Below, piece by piece: positions 42,714 to 52,443 of a stretch of 64,000 nucleotides of DNA (the stretch's first letter is position 1; each line of letters begins with the position of its first letter). This DNA comes from Cecembia calidifontis. Lineage in GTDB: Bacteria; Bacteroidota; Bacteroidia; Cytophagales; Cyclobacteriaceae. A program made the translations under genes and the position numbers. The stretch covers positions 434,001-498,000 of the forward strand of contig NZ_SGXG01000001.1 of assembly GCF_004216715.1 (NCBI RefSeq), in the 5' to 3' direction. The notes under the pieces are model-generated. The model ran no database searches. It worked only from the letters and a program-made list of their open reading frames with translations, and was not told where the DNA came from.

Positions 42714-43925
42714 TTATTCTGCCGCGATCAATTCCTTCTCTTTATTTTTCACCCTTAGGATAAAGTCACTCAACACATTCATGTAATTGATAAATGCGTC
42801 ATAAGGGGTATCATAATGACTGAAATAGGAATGGACAGCCCCATCAGAAAAGAACTTGGTACACATATAGTAGAAATGATCCGAGGTCTGAAGGTAGTTC
42901 CAGTCCCTTTGGATATCAGCGTCATCTATTTTCTTTACCTTAGGCTCCAGTTCATACAATTTGGTAAAAGCCTCTTTTTGAAGATCATTACCCAACCAAG
43001 CTGTCAAATCCCTTTCTTCATCTGCCCAGGAGATGGGTACGGGTACGTTGATTTTTGCAATGGGCTTGGCTCCTCTGGCCACTTCAGAAGTGGTGCTGAA
43101 ATCAAAATCAGTATGGCTAAATACAGCAGCTGGGAGTACCCTCATGAATTCAAAGATTCCTGTTTCTGCCCACTGATGCTCCCCAAATGTTTCATAATCC
43201 ATAAACAGGTTCAAAACCTCTTGCTCTTTGGGGATGGCATTGATCCAGTTGACAAATTTCTCCGTGGTCAAAGGGTAATCGGACCAGGTTTTGTTGCTGA
43301 ATCTGAATGCGATGTCATCACTCAACTGGAAATTCTTCAAGAGAACTTTTAGGTTGGGATCGATTGAATTCTGGTAAACAAAATTGGGGCTTTTCCACCC
43401 GAGAATATGTTTAGCACCCTCAGTAAGCATGGCTTCATAACCCATTTTGGATACCATGGCACCTATTTTATCGGAATAGATCAATTCTGTATTGCGGAAA
43501 ACCTTAGGCTCATATCCGTTGAATAGACGCTTGATTTTTGCTTTGTGCCTTTCCACACTTCTGGCAAATTCCTCTTCGCTGGCCAAAGAAGACAAGGCAT
43601 GCGCATCTGTTTCGCTCAATAATTCCACATGACCGGTCGCTACTAATTCCTGGAAACTGGCAAGTACATCAGGTGCATAGGCTTCAAACTGATCCAGACA
43701 GACTCCTGAAATAGAAAAAGTAACTTTGAATTTCCCATTGTAGCGTTTGATCAGATCCAGCAAGAGGGCATTCATAGGCAAGTAGCATTTAGTGGCCACC
43801 TTTCTGATGATACTTTTATTGCTGTAATCATCCCAATAATAATGGTCTTCGCCAATATCAAAAAAACGATATGGCTTTATCCTGAAAGGTTGGTGTACCT
43901 GAAAATAAAAGCAAATAGTTCTCAT
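42714..43925 (-). CDS. glycoside hydrolase family 57 (alpha-amylase-like)
   Basis: A 403-residue cytosolic enzyme from MRTICFYFQVHQPFRIKPYRFF, overlapping the GT4 stop by ATGA. GH57 regions are visible: FQVHQPFR (region 1), SISGVCLDQFE (region 2), KVFRNTELIYSD with the likely nucleophile Glu, and NLFMDYETFGEHQW with the likely acid Asp. It acts on alpha-1,4-glucans such as glycogen or maltodextrin. It forms an operon with GT4 and GH133. Confidence 0.92.
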   Translation of the reverse strand: MRTICFYFQVHQPFRIKPYRFFDIGEDHYYWDDYSNKSIIRKVATKCYLPMNALLLDLIKRYNGKFKVTFSISGVCLDQFEAYAPDVLASFQELVATGHVELLSETDAHALSSLASEEEFARSVERHKAKIKRLFNGYEPKVFRNTELIYSDKIGAMVSKMGYEAMLTEGAKHILGWKSPNFVYQNSIDPNLKVLLKNFQLSDDIAFRFSNKTWSDYPLTTEKFVNWINAIPKEQEVLNLFMDYETFGEHQWAETGIFEFMRVLPAAVFSHTDFDFSTTSEVARGAKPIAKINVPVPISWADEERDLTAWLGNDLQKEAFTKLYELEPKVKKIDDADIQRDWNYLQTSDHFYYMCTKFFSDGAVHSYFSHYDTPYDAFINYMNVLSDFILRVKNKEKELIAAE

Positions 43926-45211
43926 GGTTGTTCTTTGTGTAGTTTTTCGTAAACAGTGACAAGTTTGGCAGCGACATGCTCCCATTTCAAATTTTTCAGT
44001 TCTTCACTCCCCAGTTCCTTGAACATCTTGGCAATACTTTCATAATGAAGCAAGCCGAAAATTGCATCCGCCATGGCATCCACATCCCAAAAATCAATTT
44101 TGATGGCATTTCGAAGCACTTCAGCCACACCGGATTGTTTGGAAATAATCACAGGGGTATTATGTCGTACTGCTTCCAAAGGTGCTATACCAAATGGTTC
44201 GGAAACCGAAGGCATGACATACACATCAGAGATGGCATACATGTCATCCACGTCCTGACCTTTCAGGAAACCTGTAAAATGAAACCGGGTTCCCATTCCC
44301 AATTCTGCAACCCTTTCTACCATCCGGTTGAGCAGATCGCCGCTACCCGCCATCACAAAACGCACATTGGGATCCCTATCGATTACCTTCTTTGCTGCCT
44401 CCACAAAATATTCTGGGCCTTTTTGGAAAGTTATTCTTCCCAGGAAAGTGACAATTTTCTCTGGGACATTTTTTCTGACAGTGGATTCAATGATACTGGC
44501 GTCTAACACTGCATTATGGAGCACGCTCACCCTGTCCGGATCTACTCCATACTTTTCTATGACTAAATTTCTGGTGAGGTGACTAACAGCTACCACGTGG
44601 TCTGCCGCTAAGAGTCCTGCCTTTTCTATTTCAAAGACTGGCCCTTGTGCTCCGCCTTGTCCAGCCCTGTCAAATTGGGTGGCATGGATGTGGGCGATTA
44701 AAGGTTTGCCACTGATCTGCTTGGCAGCAATCCCTGCAGGATAGGCAAGCCAATCATGGGCATGAATGATATCATGGTCCTTCATTTTGGCTATCTGGGA
44801 AGCCACCAGCGCATAGCGGGAGACTTCCTCCATCAGGTTTTTCCCATACTTTCCGGAAAATTCATATTTATTGGAAAATACCGACTCTTCTACATCCGTT
44901 CTATGGTGAAGGGTATAGTCCGTATATTTCTCAAATTCCTGAGGACCAAGGTAGGGCACCAGGAAGCTGTTGATTTCCAGATAGGTGAGGTTTTTCCAGG
45001 TATCGATGAACTTTTTTTCCCGATAGTCAATCTCTATATCGCTGGCATTGACAAAATCAGCTAGCGGTTCCTCATCTCCCCAAAGTTTGGGCACCACAAA
45101 AATGATATCTTGGTTGTGATGGACAAGACCTTTTACCAGGCCATAACAGGCCGTTCCCAAACCTCCGGAAATGTGTGGCGGAAATTCCCACCCAAACATT
45201 AAAACCTTCAT
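43922..45211 (-). CDS. GT4 glycosyltransferase, glycogen-synthase-like
   Basis: A 429-residue GT-B enzyme. The N-terminal acceptor domain starts MKVLMFGWEFPPHISGGLGTACYGL, as in starch/glycogen synthase-type enzymes; the C-terminal domain has IVTFLGRITFQKGPEYFVEAA and the E-x7-E motif EPFGIAPLE. It probably builds an alpha-glucan from a sugar nucleotide. Placed between debranching enzyme and GH57 hydrolase, it belongs to glycogen-like storage metabolism. Confidence 0.92.
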   Translation of the reverse strand: MKVLMFGWEFPPHISGGLGTACYGLVKGLVHHNQDIIFVVPKLWGDEEPLADFVNASDIEIDYREKKFIDTWKNLTYLEINSFLVPYLGPQEFEKYTDYTLHHRTDVEESVFSNKYEFSGKYGKNLMEEVSRYALVASQIAKMKDHDIIHAHDWLAYPAGIAAKQISGKPLIAHIHATQFDRAGQGGAQGPVFEIEKAGLLAADHVVAVSHLTRNLVIEKYGVDPDRVSVLHNAVLDASIIESTVRKNVPEKIVTFLGRITFQKGPEYFVEAAKKVIDRDPNVRFVMAGSGDLLNRMVERVAELGMGTRFHFTGFLKGQDVDDMYAISDVYVMPSVSEPFGIAPLEAVRHNTPVIISKQSGVAEVLRNAIKIDFWDVDAMADAIFGLLHYESIAKMFKELGSEELKNLKWEHVAAKLVTVYEKLHKEQP

Positions 45212-45221
45212 AATAAAACAA

Positions 45222-47138
45222 TTATAATTTTTTGACCAAATACATCATTCGTAACAATTCACCAACACTCCAGGCCTGGGATATGGATCCCTTAGGCCTA
45301 TGGGGAGGATCACCATCATAAATCTCAGCCACTGTCCCAATGCCATATTGGCTCATTACCTCATCAAATCCTTGAATGATCTTCTCCACGAAATGCTTTC
45401 CTGATTTCCCATGAAGCCTGAGATACCCCTCTACAAAATGGCCCAATAGCCAGGCCCATACCGTTCCATTGTGATATGCCAGGTCTCTGGTGTATTGATT
45501 GCCATGGTAATACCCTTTGTATCCCGGATCATCAGGGGACAATGAGCGCAACCCTCTTTTCGTAAGCAATTTTGATTTGACGATTTCCAAAATAGAATCC
45601 ATCTGGCTTTCTTCCAATGGAGAGTAAGGCAGTGAAGTGGCAAAAATCATATTGGGTCTTACTGACCAATCCTTGTAGTTTCCGTCTACATAATCGGCGA
45701 GGTAACCTCTTTTTTCATCCCAAAAGACCTCATTAAAGGATTTTTTGACCAAGTCGGCAATTGATTTGATCTCTTCATCTCCGGACAGCTCATGATAAAA
45801 ACAAAGTGCATTGTACCAGAGCGCATTGATTTCCACGGGACATCCGATCCTGGGCGTAACAGGTCCATCTGAATTAACGGCATCCATCCATGTCAAAGCT
45901 ATGCCCTCTTCTCCCCCATACATCAGACCATTGTCCAGCATATGGATATTGTAATCAGTCCCCACCCTAAATCCATCAATAATGCCTTTCATTTTGTCAA
46001 GGTATTTTTCTTTGACGGTCTTTTTATCCCCGGTAAAAATTATGTATTGCTGAAGGGACCAGAAAAACCACAGCGGCGCATCCATGGACGTCATGTTCCT
46101 CATCACCCCACTTCCGACATTTGGGAAGAGTGGCCCATGAAGATCAGCGACCATCGTATCCATAATTTCCAAGAAGGTTTCCTTATCCCCCTGTGTCAAG
46201 GTCAGTCCTGGTGAAGCTATAAAAGTATCCCTTCCCCACCAACCAAACCAAGGGTAGCCAGCCACAACATGGGTTTTTCCGTCTCTCCTTTGGATAAACT
46301 GACTGGCAGAATTGATCAGGCAGTTTTCGAAATTATTCCTGGGCACACGTCTGGCCAATTCTTTCTCAAAAGCACGCTGTCGGGTACTTGGATCTGCTTC
46401 AGTCAAGCCGGCAGAAAAAATCACCGACTCGCCCTTTTCAATATCAAATTCAAAATAACCCGGGTAGAAGAGGTCCTCCTGATACTCATAACCCCTTTCC
46501 CTTTCCATGATATATTCAAAATTATAATACCAATCCGGTTCAGAATGGAATTTATTCTTCTTAGAAAGCTGGAGGTATAAAGGACTATATTCAGGATACA
46601 ACTGAAACTTGGCACCGTTGGGTACTTTTTCAAAATTCCTGTTGACCCTGTCATTGGCTTTGGAAAGGTCATGATAGCCCCTAAAGGCCAGGAAGGGTTT
46701 GATCTGAATTTTTGTAGGGGAATGCGCATCCAATAAGGTATAACGGATCATTACCCTGTCTCTATTGGTATCCAAAATCAATTCCTTCTGCAACAGCACC
46801 CCTCCTACCCTATAGGTCAATTTTGGGATGGGTTCCGAAGTGAAATCCTCAAGGTACTTATGCCCCCTGGGGAAATAATTTCCTGGAAACTTACTGATCC
46901 CCAAATTAAAACTTGCCCCCCTTTGGATAACTGTTTCATGCACAGTAGAGAGCATGACGTGGAGCTGTTCATTGATTTGGGGCTGTGGAACTACCAATAA
47001 GCCATGGTATTTTCTGGTGTTACATCCTATTATGGTCGTACTGGTATAGCACCCGCCTCTATTTGTCCGGATGATTTCCCTATCCAGTGAATAATTCAGG
47101 TTGATTAGTTGGGTTTTGTCAAAATGGATATAACTCAT
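45222..47138 (-). CDS. amylo-alpha-1,6-glucosidase / glycogen debranching enzyme (GH133)
   Basis: A 638-residue enzyme from MSYIHFDKTQLINLNYSLDRE (an ATG eight codons earlier at 47162 is also in frame). N-terminal GDE_N domain with TTIIGCNTRKYHGLLVVPQP; catalytic alpha/alpha barrel with GYPWFGWWGRDTFIASPGL (catalytic Asp), LTWMDAVNSDGPVTPRIGCPVEINALWYNAL (Glu) and YHNGTVWAWLLGHFVEGYLR. It removes alpha-1,6 branches from glycogen. First gene of the operon with GT4 and GH57, 10 bp gap. Confidence 0.93.
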   Translation of the reverse strand: MSYIHFDKTQLINLNYSLDREIIRTNRGGCYTSTTIIGCNTRKYHGLLVVPQPQINEQLHVMLSTVHETVIQRGASFNLGISKFPGNYFPRGHKYLEDFTSEPIPKLTYRVGGVLLQKELILDTNRDRVMIRYTLLDAHSPTKIQIKPFLAFRGYHDLSKANDRVNRNFEKVPNGAKFQLYPEYSPLYLQLSKKNKFHSEPDWYYNFEYIMERERGYEYQEDLFYPGYFEFDIEKGESVIFSAGLTEADPSTRQRAFEKELARRVPRNNFENCLINSASQFIQRRDGKTHVVAGYPWFGWWGRDTFIASPGLTLTQGDKETFLEIMDTMVADLHGPLFPNVGSGVMRNMTSMDAPLWFFWSLQQYIIFTGDKKTVKEKYLDKMKGIIDGFRVGTDYNIHMLDNGLMYGGEEGIALTWMDAVNSDGPVTPRIGCPVEINALWYNALCFYHELSGDEEIKSIADLVKKSFNEVFWDEKRGYLADYVDGNYKDWSVRPNMIFATSLPYSPLEESQMDSILEIVKSKLLTKRGLRSLSPDDPGYKGYYHGNQYTRDLAYHNGTVWAWLLGHFVEGYLRLHGKSGKHFVEKIIQGFDEVMSQYGIGTVAEIYDGDPPHRPKGSISQAWSVGELLRMMYLVKKL

Positions 47139-47309
47139 GCGGTAAAAGTTTGAGATTTCCATAAAAATACCTTTTTGGTCGGGAAAGAAAAACTAATTAG
47201 CACAAAAATAAAGGTTATGTTGCCATAACCTTAGCCAAATTATTTGATAAACGGAATGTTTTAAACTAAATCATGAAGATTATTCCATTTTCTCTGGTTA
47301 TTCCCCAGA
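47139..47309. other. intergenic stretch upstream of the debranching gene
   Basis: No clear gene is seen. The operon promoter for the alpha-glucan cluster should lie here, but no full -33/-7 pair is obvious. Confidence 0.4.
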
Positions 47310-47450
47310 TCAAGAACGGATGCCTTCCTTCTGCAATTCCTCGAAGTTCTTTAAGGATTCTTCAAATTTCGACATATAAAGTCTGATTACCTTGATATCC
47401 ACAGGTTGAATTTTCGGAAATTTTGGCGAAACTTTAAATAATGTAAACAT
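47310..47450 (-). CDS. possible 46-residue small protein
   Basis: ATG at 47450 opens a frame of 46 codons with stop at 47310: MFTLFKVSPKFPKIQPVDIK then VIRLYMSKFEESLKNFEELQ and KEGIRS. It is below usual gene-calling length. The second half is an amphipathic charged helix and the composition looks protein-like. It lies between the alpha-glucan operon and tRNA-His in the same orientation. Expression is unproven; conservation would decide. Confidence 0.45.
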   Translation of the reverse strand: MFTLFKVSPKFPKIQPVDIKVIRLYMSKFEESLKNFEELQKEGIRS

Positions 47451-47522
47451 GCCTTTTGTAACTTTTTTTAACCAATTAAACAAAACTTATGCCATTTTGG
47501 GTTTTTTGCTAAGTTAAAAACT

Positions 47523-47551
47523 AAAAAAGCCCCTGTATAAAGGGGCTTTTT
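47523..47551 (-). terminator. terminator after tRNA-His
   Basis: AAAAAGCCCCT / AGGGGCTTTTT is a perfect stem with a T run on the minus strand, directly after the tRNA 3' end. Confidence 0.85.
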
Positions 47552-47552
47552 G

Positions 47553-47626
47553 GGTGGGAGACCGGGTTCGAACCGGCGACCTCTGGTGCCACAAACCAGC
47601 GCTCTAACCAGCTGAGCTACAACCAC
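47553..47626 (-). tRNA. tRNA-His (GTG anticodon)
   Basis: The minus strand folds as a tRNA: acceptor start GTGGTTG, D arm AGCTCAGCTGGTTAGAGC, anticodon stem CTGGT / ACCAG around TTGTGGC with anticodon GTG, T loop TTCGAAC. A G precedes position 1, opposite C73, as expected for tRNA-His. CCA is not encoded. Confidence 0.95.
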
Positions 47627-47700
47627 CGTTTATCTTAAAATTCAGGACATCTTCCCGAATGGATTGCAAAGGTAATGCTTCCTTATTTTCTAAGCAATAC

Positions 47701-49050
47701 TCAGTCTTTAATTTTTCTGGAAAATTTTAGACGCATCCCTTTCTTTTCTTCATGAAATTCGCCGTTTTCGTACACCAAATGTCCGGAAACAATCGTGTGG
47801 GTAACCTGGGAACGGAAGGTATGCCCTTCAAAAGGAGACCATCCACATTTGGCCAGAATGTTGCTTTTTTCCACTTTCCAGGGCTTATCCAAATCCACAA
47901 TGACCAAATCGGCATAGTATCCCGGCCTGATATAGCCCCTCTTTTCTATTTCAAAAAGGATGGCCACATTATGACACATTTTCTGGGCTATCTGATCTAG
48001 CCTTATCTTGCCCTGATGATAAAGATCCAGCATGGCTACCAGGCTGTGTTGGACCAAAGGCCCTCCTGAAGGAGCTGAAGTATAGGGCTGAGCCTTCTCT
48101 TCCAGGGTATGGGGCGCATGGTCCGTGGCAATCACATCAATATTCCCTTCCAGAACTCCCTGAAGGATCCTGTCCCTGTCGGCTTTGGTCTTTACAGCCG
48201 GATTCCATTTGATGAGATTGCCTTTTTCTTCATAATCCTCATCAGAAAACCAAAGATGGTGGATACATGCTTCCGCTGTAATCCTTTTTTCTTCCAATGG
48301 AAGGGTATTATCAAAAAGGTCCACCTCTTTGCCTGTGCTTATATGGAGCACATGGAGTTTAGTACCATATTTCCTGGCCAAATCAACCACCTTTTTGGAG
48401 GCATCATAGCAGGCTTCTTCTGAACGGATGATCGGATGAAACTTCACGGGAATATTTTCACCGTATTCCTTTTTGAATTTTTCGAGGTTTGCCTTGATGA
48501 TGTTGTCATTCTCGCTATGGGTAGCAATCAAAAGTTTGCACTCCGCAAAAATCCTCTCCAGACTTTCCGGATTATCCACCAGCATATTGCCAGTGGAAGA
48601 ACCTTGGAATACTTTAATGCCGCATACATTCTCAGGGTCTACCTTTAGGATTTCTTCTATGTTATCATTGGTAGCCCCAAAAAAGAAGGAATAGTTAGCA
48701 AGTGATTTCTCGGAAGCGATTTTAAATTTCTCTTCCAACAATTCAATGGTAATGCTCTGCGGCACTGTATTGGGCATTTCCATATAAGAAGTCACCCCTC
48801 CTGCAACAGCAGCTTTGCTTTCTGTATAAATGTCGGCTTTGTGGGTAAGTCCGGGTTCCCTGAAATGCACCTGATCATCAATAATCCCCGGAAATATATA
48901 CTTCCCGGAGGCATCAATACGCAGGTCAGCATCAAAACCTGAGAGATCAGGACCCACGTTATAGATCAATCCATCCTTCACCAAAATATCAGAACGGGTA
49001 ATCTGTCCTTCATTTACTATATTTGCACCGGTTATCAGTATACTTTTCAT
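47701..49050 (-). CDS. pyrC: dihydroorotase
   Basis: A 449-residue amidohydrolase. Metal and substrate segments are DDQVHFREPGLTHKAD (H-x-H-type with Asp replacing the first His, as in class I enzymes), VFQGSSTGNM, ATHSEND, LHVLHIST and VIATDHAPHTLEEK (catalytic Asp). It closes N-carbamoyl-aspartate to dihydroorotate in pyrimidine synthesis. Allantoinase is the main alternative; genome context is neutral. carB, another pyrimidine gene, lies elsewhere in the window. Confidence 0.88.
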   Translation of the reverse strand: MKSILITGANIVNEGQITRSDILVKDGLIYNVGPDLSGFDADLRIDASGKYIFPGIIDDQVHFREPGLTHKADIYTESKAAVAGGVTSYMEMPNTVPQSITIELLEEKFKIASEKSLANYSFFFGATNDNIEEILKVDPENVCGIKVFQGSSTGNMLVDNPESLERIFAECKLLIATHSENDNIIKANLEKFKKEYGENIPVKFHPIIRSEEACYDASKKVVDLARKYGTKLHVLHISTGKEVDLFDNTLPLEEKRITAEACIHHLWFSDEDYEEKGNLIKWNPAVKTKADRDRILQGVLEGNIDVIATDHAPHTLEEKAQPYTSAPSGGPLVQHSLVAMLDLYHQGKIRLDQIAQKMCHNVAILFEIEKRGYIRPGYYADLVIVDLDKPWKVEKSNILAKCGWSPFEGHTFRSQVTHTIVSGHLVYENGEFHEEKKGMRLKFSRKIKD

Positions 49051-49190
49051 TCGGTTTATTCAGTTTGATACAATTTATATGGTTTGGGAGATGAAATCAG
49101 GGATTTCACCTGTCATCTATAAACAACAGGCCTTAACTCAAAAGTGTTCCTTTGATAACCCCTGAACTTCTGTTCCAAAAATACAAAAAC

Positions 49191-50546
49191 ATGTCTGATA
49201 GCACGCCTACTTTCGAAAATTTCAAATTAAATAAACAGCTTTTGGAGGCAGTAAATGAGACTGGCTATTCCAAACCTACTCCTATTCAGGAAAAGGCTAT
49301 TCCATTGGCCCTATCAGGCCATGACGTTTTGGGTATCGCCCAAACAGGAACAGGAAAAACTGCTGCCTATGTGCTCCCTTTGCTCATGAAAGTAAAGTAT
49401 GCACAGGGCATGCATACCCGTGCCCTTATTTTGGCACCGACAAGGGAATTGGTCATGCAAATTGAGGAAGCAGTAGTCACTTTTGGAAAATATACGGACC
49501 TCCGCTATGTCTGTCTTTATGGAGGACTTGGCCCAAAAACCCAGATCGAAAAACTCCAACAGGGAGTGGATATCATCATCTCCACCCCGGGAAGGTTCAT
49601 GGACCTTTACAAAAAAGGAGAGATATTCACCAAGGAAATCAAAACCATGATCCTGGATGAAGCAGACAAGATGTTGGACATGGGATTCATGCCCCAGATC
49701 CGTGCTATTCTCGAAGTCATCCCGGTCAAAAGACAGAATTTATTGTTTTCTGCGACTTTTGGCCCAAAAGTAGAAAGGCTTTCGCACGAATTCCTGGAAT
49801 TCCCTGAAAGGGTAGAAGTAGCCCCGCAGGCCACTACAGCAGAAACCATCCAACAGGTAAAATATGAAGTTCCCAACATTAAAACCAAGATCAATCTATT
49901 GATCCACCTCTTGGAGGATCCAAGCTTGAATAGGGTGATCATTTTTACCAAATCCAGAAAAAATGCAGAGTCGGTTTACAGTTACCTGGAAAGAAAAAAA
50001 ATAGGTGAAATTAGAGTAATCCATGCAAACAAAGGTCAAAACACCCGCATCAACTCCATGGAAGACTTCAAGTCAGGAGAAGTGCGTATTTTGGTAGCCA
50101 CCGATGTAGCAGCCAGGGGTCTTGACATCAGCATGGTCAGCCATGTAATCAATTTTGATGTGCCTTTGATTTATGAGGATTATGTTCACAGAATTGGCCG
50201 GACCGGTAGGGCTGAAAATGAAGGATTTGCCATCACCTTTGTCAACCCGGCAGAAGAATACCATTTCGAAAAAATCCAGGACATCATCCGAATGGAAGTT
50301 CCAAGGGTACAGATTCCTTCAGAGGTAGAAATTACCCCAACGCCTTTTGAAGAGAAACAGGGGTATGAAAGGGAAATAGACAACCAGAAAAAGAAGGAAA
50401 ATCCTGATTACAAAGGAGCCTTCCATGAAAAAAAGGTAAAGCATAAACCATCCCAGCAAAAAAAGGAAAAAAGAGGGAATAAAAACTCCAAGGCCAAAAG
50501 GAACCGCAATCAGCTTAAAACGCAAGGAAAGTATAAGAATAAATAG
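49191..50546 (+). CDS. DEAD-box RNA helicase
   Basis: A 451-residue helicase from MSDSTPTFENFKLNKQLLEAV; the open TTG start 13 codons earlier is less likely. Q motif YSKPTPIQEKAIP, motif I AQTGTGKT, Ia APTRELVMQ, II LDEADKMLD, III SATF, IV/V VATDVAARGLD, VI HRIGRTGRA are all present. The C-terminal ~60 residues are Lys-rich (KKKENPDYKG..KKVKHKPSQQKKEKRGNKN), an RNA-binding tail of RhlE-type enzymes. Likely roles are ribosome assembly or RNA turnover. Confidence 0.95.
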   Translation: MSDSTPTFENFKLNKQLLEAVNETGYSKPTPIQEKAIPLALSGHDVLGIAQTGTGKTAAYVLPLLMKVKYAQGMHTRALILAPTRELVMQIEEAVVTFGKYTDLRYVCLYGGLGPKTQIEKLQQGVDIIISTPGRFMDLYKKGEIFTKEIKTMILDEADKMLDMGFMPQIRAILEVIPVKRQNLLFSATFGPKVERLSHEFLEFPERVEVAPQATTAETIQQVKYEVPNIKTKINLLIHLLEDPSLNRVIIFTKSRKNAESVYSYLERKKIGEIRVIHANKGQNTRINSMEDFKSGEVRILVATDVAARGLDISMVSHVINFDVPLIYEDYVHRIGRTGRAENEGFAITFVNPAEEYHFEKIQDIIRMEVPRVQIPSEVEITPTPFEEKQGYEREIDNQKKKENPDYKGAFHEKKVKHKPSQQKKEKRGNKNSKAKRNRNQLKTQGKYKNK

Positions 50547-50556
50547 GGTGAAACGT

Positions 50557-50577
50557 AAGTCGGAAATTCGAAGTCGG
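50557..50577. repeat. heptamer-period tract (AAGTCGG type)
   Basis: AAGTCGG, AAATTCG, AAGTCGG follow head to tail at exact 7-bp steps, then GTTTCAG. The word AAGTCGG recurs in phase at 55445-55451 in another intergenic tract. Confidence 0.6.
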
Positions 50578-50669
50578 GTTTCAGGACGTGACAGCTAAAT
50601 ATGGCAAGGAAATATTTCATGGCAGCAAATTTTGGGTAGACTTGAAGATTACACATTTATCTGAAAACA

Positions 50670-50705
50670 AAAAGACCTGTCAGGATTTCCGCCCAACAGG
50701 TCTTT
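50670..50705. terminator. bidirectional terminator between helicase and M28 peptidase genes
   Basis: AAAGACCTGT pairs perfectly with ACAGGTCTTT over a 15-nt loop, with flanking A/T runs. The genes are convergent. Confidence 0.8.
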
Positions 50706-50748
50706 GCTTTTGTTCTTTTTATGTCAGAGGACTATCAAGCAATGATGA

Positions 50749-52245
50749 TTATCTTTCCCCTCTGTTATTGGTGCCATCAACCGGAGTTCTATTTTCCCTG
50801 TTGGCCAAATCCCAAGCGGTATGGAAAATAAGCTTGGTCCTTTTGGTCATCAACGGGAATTCAATCTTATCAACAGTATCTGTAGGCTGATGATAATCAT
50901 CATGCACCCCATTGAAGAAGAAGATTACCGGGATGTTGTGTTTGGCAAAGTTATAATGATCAGATCTGTAATAGAATCTGTTAGGATCATCTTCGGCATC
51001 ATACCTATAATCCAAAATCAAATTGGTATAAGTGATATTGTTGTATTCATTGATCACCTTAAGGTGGGATGAAAGCATCTCTGATCCGATCACATAGATG
51101 TATTCTTGATTTTCCGCGTCTTGATACTCATAATCTATCCTTCCCACCATGTCAATATTGATGTTGTTGACTGTGTTTTCTAATGGGAAAATGGGATGAT
51201 TGGAATAATATTCAGATCCTAGCAATCCTTTTTCTTCACCGGTCACATTTAAGAACAGGATACTTCTTCTTGGTCTAAATCCATCTTTGGCGGCCATGGC
51301 AAAAGCTTCCGCAATTTCCATAACTGCTACCGTTCCTGATCCATCATCATCTGCCCCATTATTGATTTCTCCTTTGCTATTGATTCCCACGTGATCATAA
51401 TGGGAGGAAATGACCAGAACTTCTTCTTTTTTATCTGTACCTTCCAGGAATGCCATCACATTTTCCGTTGGCACCACCTTATTTTGTTTTTTGACCAAAT
51501 AAGAAACTTTTTGGGAAGGAATGGACTCCGGATTATTCTTGGCTGCCTCCTTTAAAATTTCCACCGGGGTTTGAAACAATGTTGACATTTTCTCACTGCT
51601 CACCAAAAAAATCGGTTCTTGCTTGGTAGGTTGTTCAAAACCTAGTCTCCCTTTACCACTTAAAGACTTATACCAATTTGCCATCCTATCAAAATTTGCC
51701 TGTCCCTCCATTGTCACTATAACAATCCCTGCGGCTCCGGCCTGCATGACCTCTGGGACCACAGTCTGTGCCCTGCTCCCAATTGCCCATAGTCCGACCA
51801 ATTTATCTTTGACATCAACTTTTTTAAGGTTTTCCTCATTGGCAAGCCCCAAAAAAACCAGATCGGTTCTTTTCAATCGGCTCATATTTGCATCCCCAAT
51901 AAATATAAAATCCTCATTTTGGACGAGTTTTTGTTTTCCAACAGTAAGGTTAACCTCAGGATAAGAAACTGAGGACAGGTTAAACTTCTGGAAATAACTT
52001 CCTTCCACAGGCCCCTTCAGCCCAAGGTCTTTGTAGAAATTAGCAAGATATTCAGCAGCAAGCTTTTGGCCCTTTTCGCCGGTATCTCTCCCCTCCAGTT
52101 CATCTGAGGCAATATAAGTCAGATGCCTTTCCAGATCCTGGGCCGTAATTGTAGCAGCATACTTTAAGGCAGTAGCATCCTGCGCCTGGCCCTTGATGGC
52201 CAAAAACAACCCCAGGACCGACGCAATTAAAACTCGTTTTTTCAT
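50749..52245 (-). CDS. secreted M28-family zinc peptidase with PA insert
   Basis: A 498-residue protein with a signal peptide (RVLIASVLGLFLAIKGQAQ). A protease-associated domain lies at about residues 110-240 (DKLVGLWAIG...MQAGAAGIVIVTM). The M28 catalytic domain has ISSHYDHVG (His ligand), NGADDDGSGTVAVMEIAEAF (bridging Asp), VTGEEKGLLGSEYY (catalytic Glu pair), NIDMVGRID (Asp) and SDHYNFAKHNIPVIFF (His). All ligands are present. It is an exported aminopeptidase-like enzyme. Confidence 0.93.
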   Translation of the reverse strand: MKKRVLIASVLGLFLAIKGQAQDATALKYAATITAQDLERHLTYIASDELEGRDTGEKGQKLAAEYLANFYKDLGLKGPVEGSYFQKFNLSSVSYPEVNLTVGKQKLVQNEDFIFIGDANMSRLKRTDLVFLGLANEENLKKVDVKDKLVGLWAIGSRAQTVVPEVMQAGAAGIVIVTMEGQANFDRMANWYKSLSGKGRLGFEQPTKQEPIFLVSSEKMSTLFQTPVEILKEAAKNNPESIPSQKVSYLVKKQNKVVPTENVMAFLEGTDKKEEVLVISSHYDHVGINSKGEINNGADDDGSGTVAVMEIAEAFAMAAKDGFRPRRSILFLNVTGEEKGLLGSEYYSNHPIFPLENTVNNINIDMVGRIDYEYQDAENQEYIYVIGSEMLSSHLKVINEYNNITYTNLILDYRYDAEDDPNRFYYRSDHYNFAKHNIPVIFFFNGVHDDYHQPTDTVDKIEFPLMTKRTKLIFHTAWDLANRENRTPVDGTNNRGER

Positions 52246-52380
52246 ATGTTATATTCAGGTTAATCAATTTGGGTTTTAAACATAAAAATTATTCCCAACA
52301 GATTAAAACCGTTTATCAATTTGGATGTTAATTGGGTATATTTCTTTGAGGTGAAAAATCCATTATCGTTCAAGAATTTA

Positions 52381-52388
52381 TACCTTTG
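52381..52388 (+). promoter_or_regulatory. candidate -7 box of the gcvP promoter
   Basis: TACCTTTG matches TAnnTTTG exactly, 55 bp before the gcvP ATG. A clear -33 TTTG at the right distance is not seen. Confidence 0.45.
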
Positions 52389-52443
52389 CACTACCAAAAA
52401 ATAAACGGAATATAACCCAAAAATTTCCCTACAATATCCGAAT

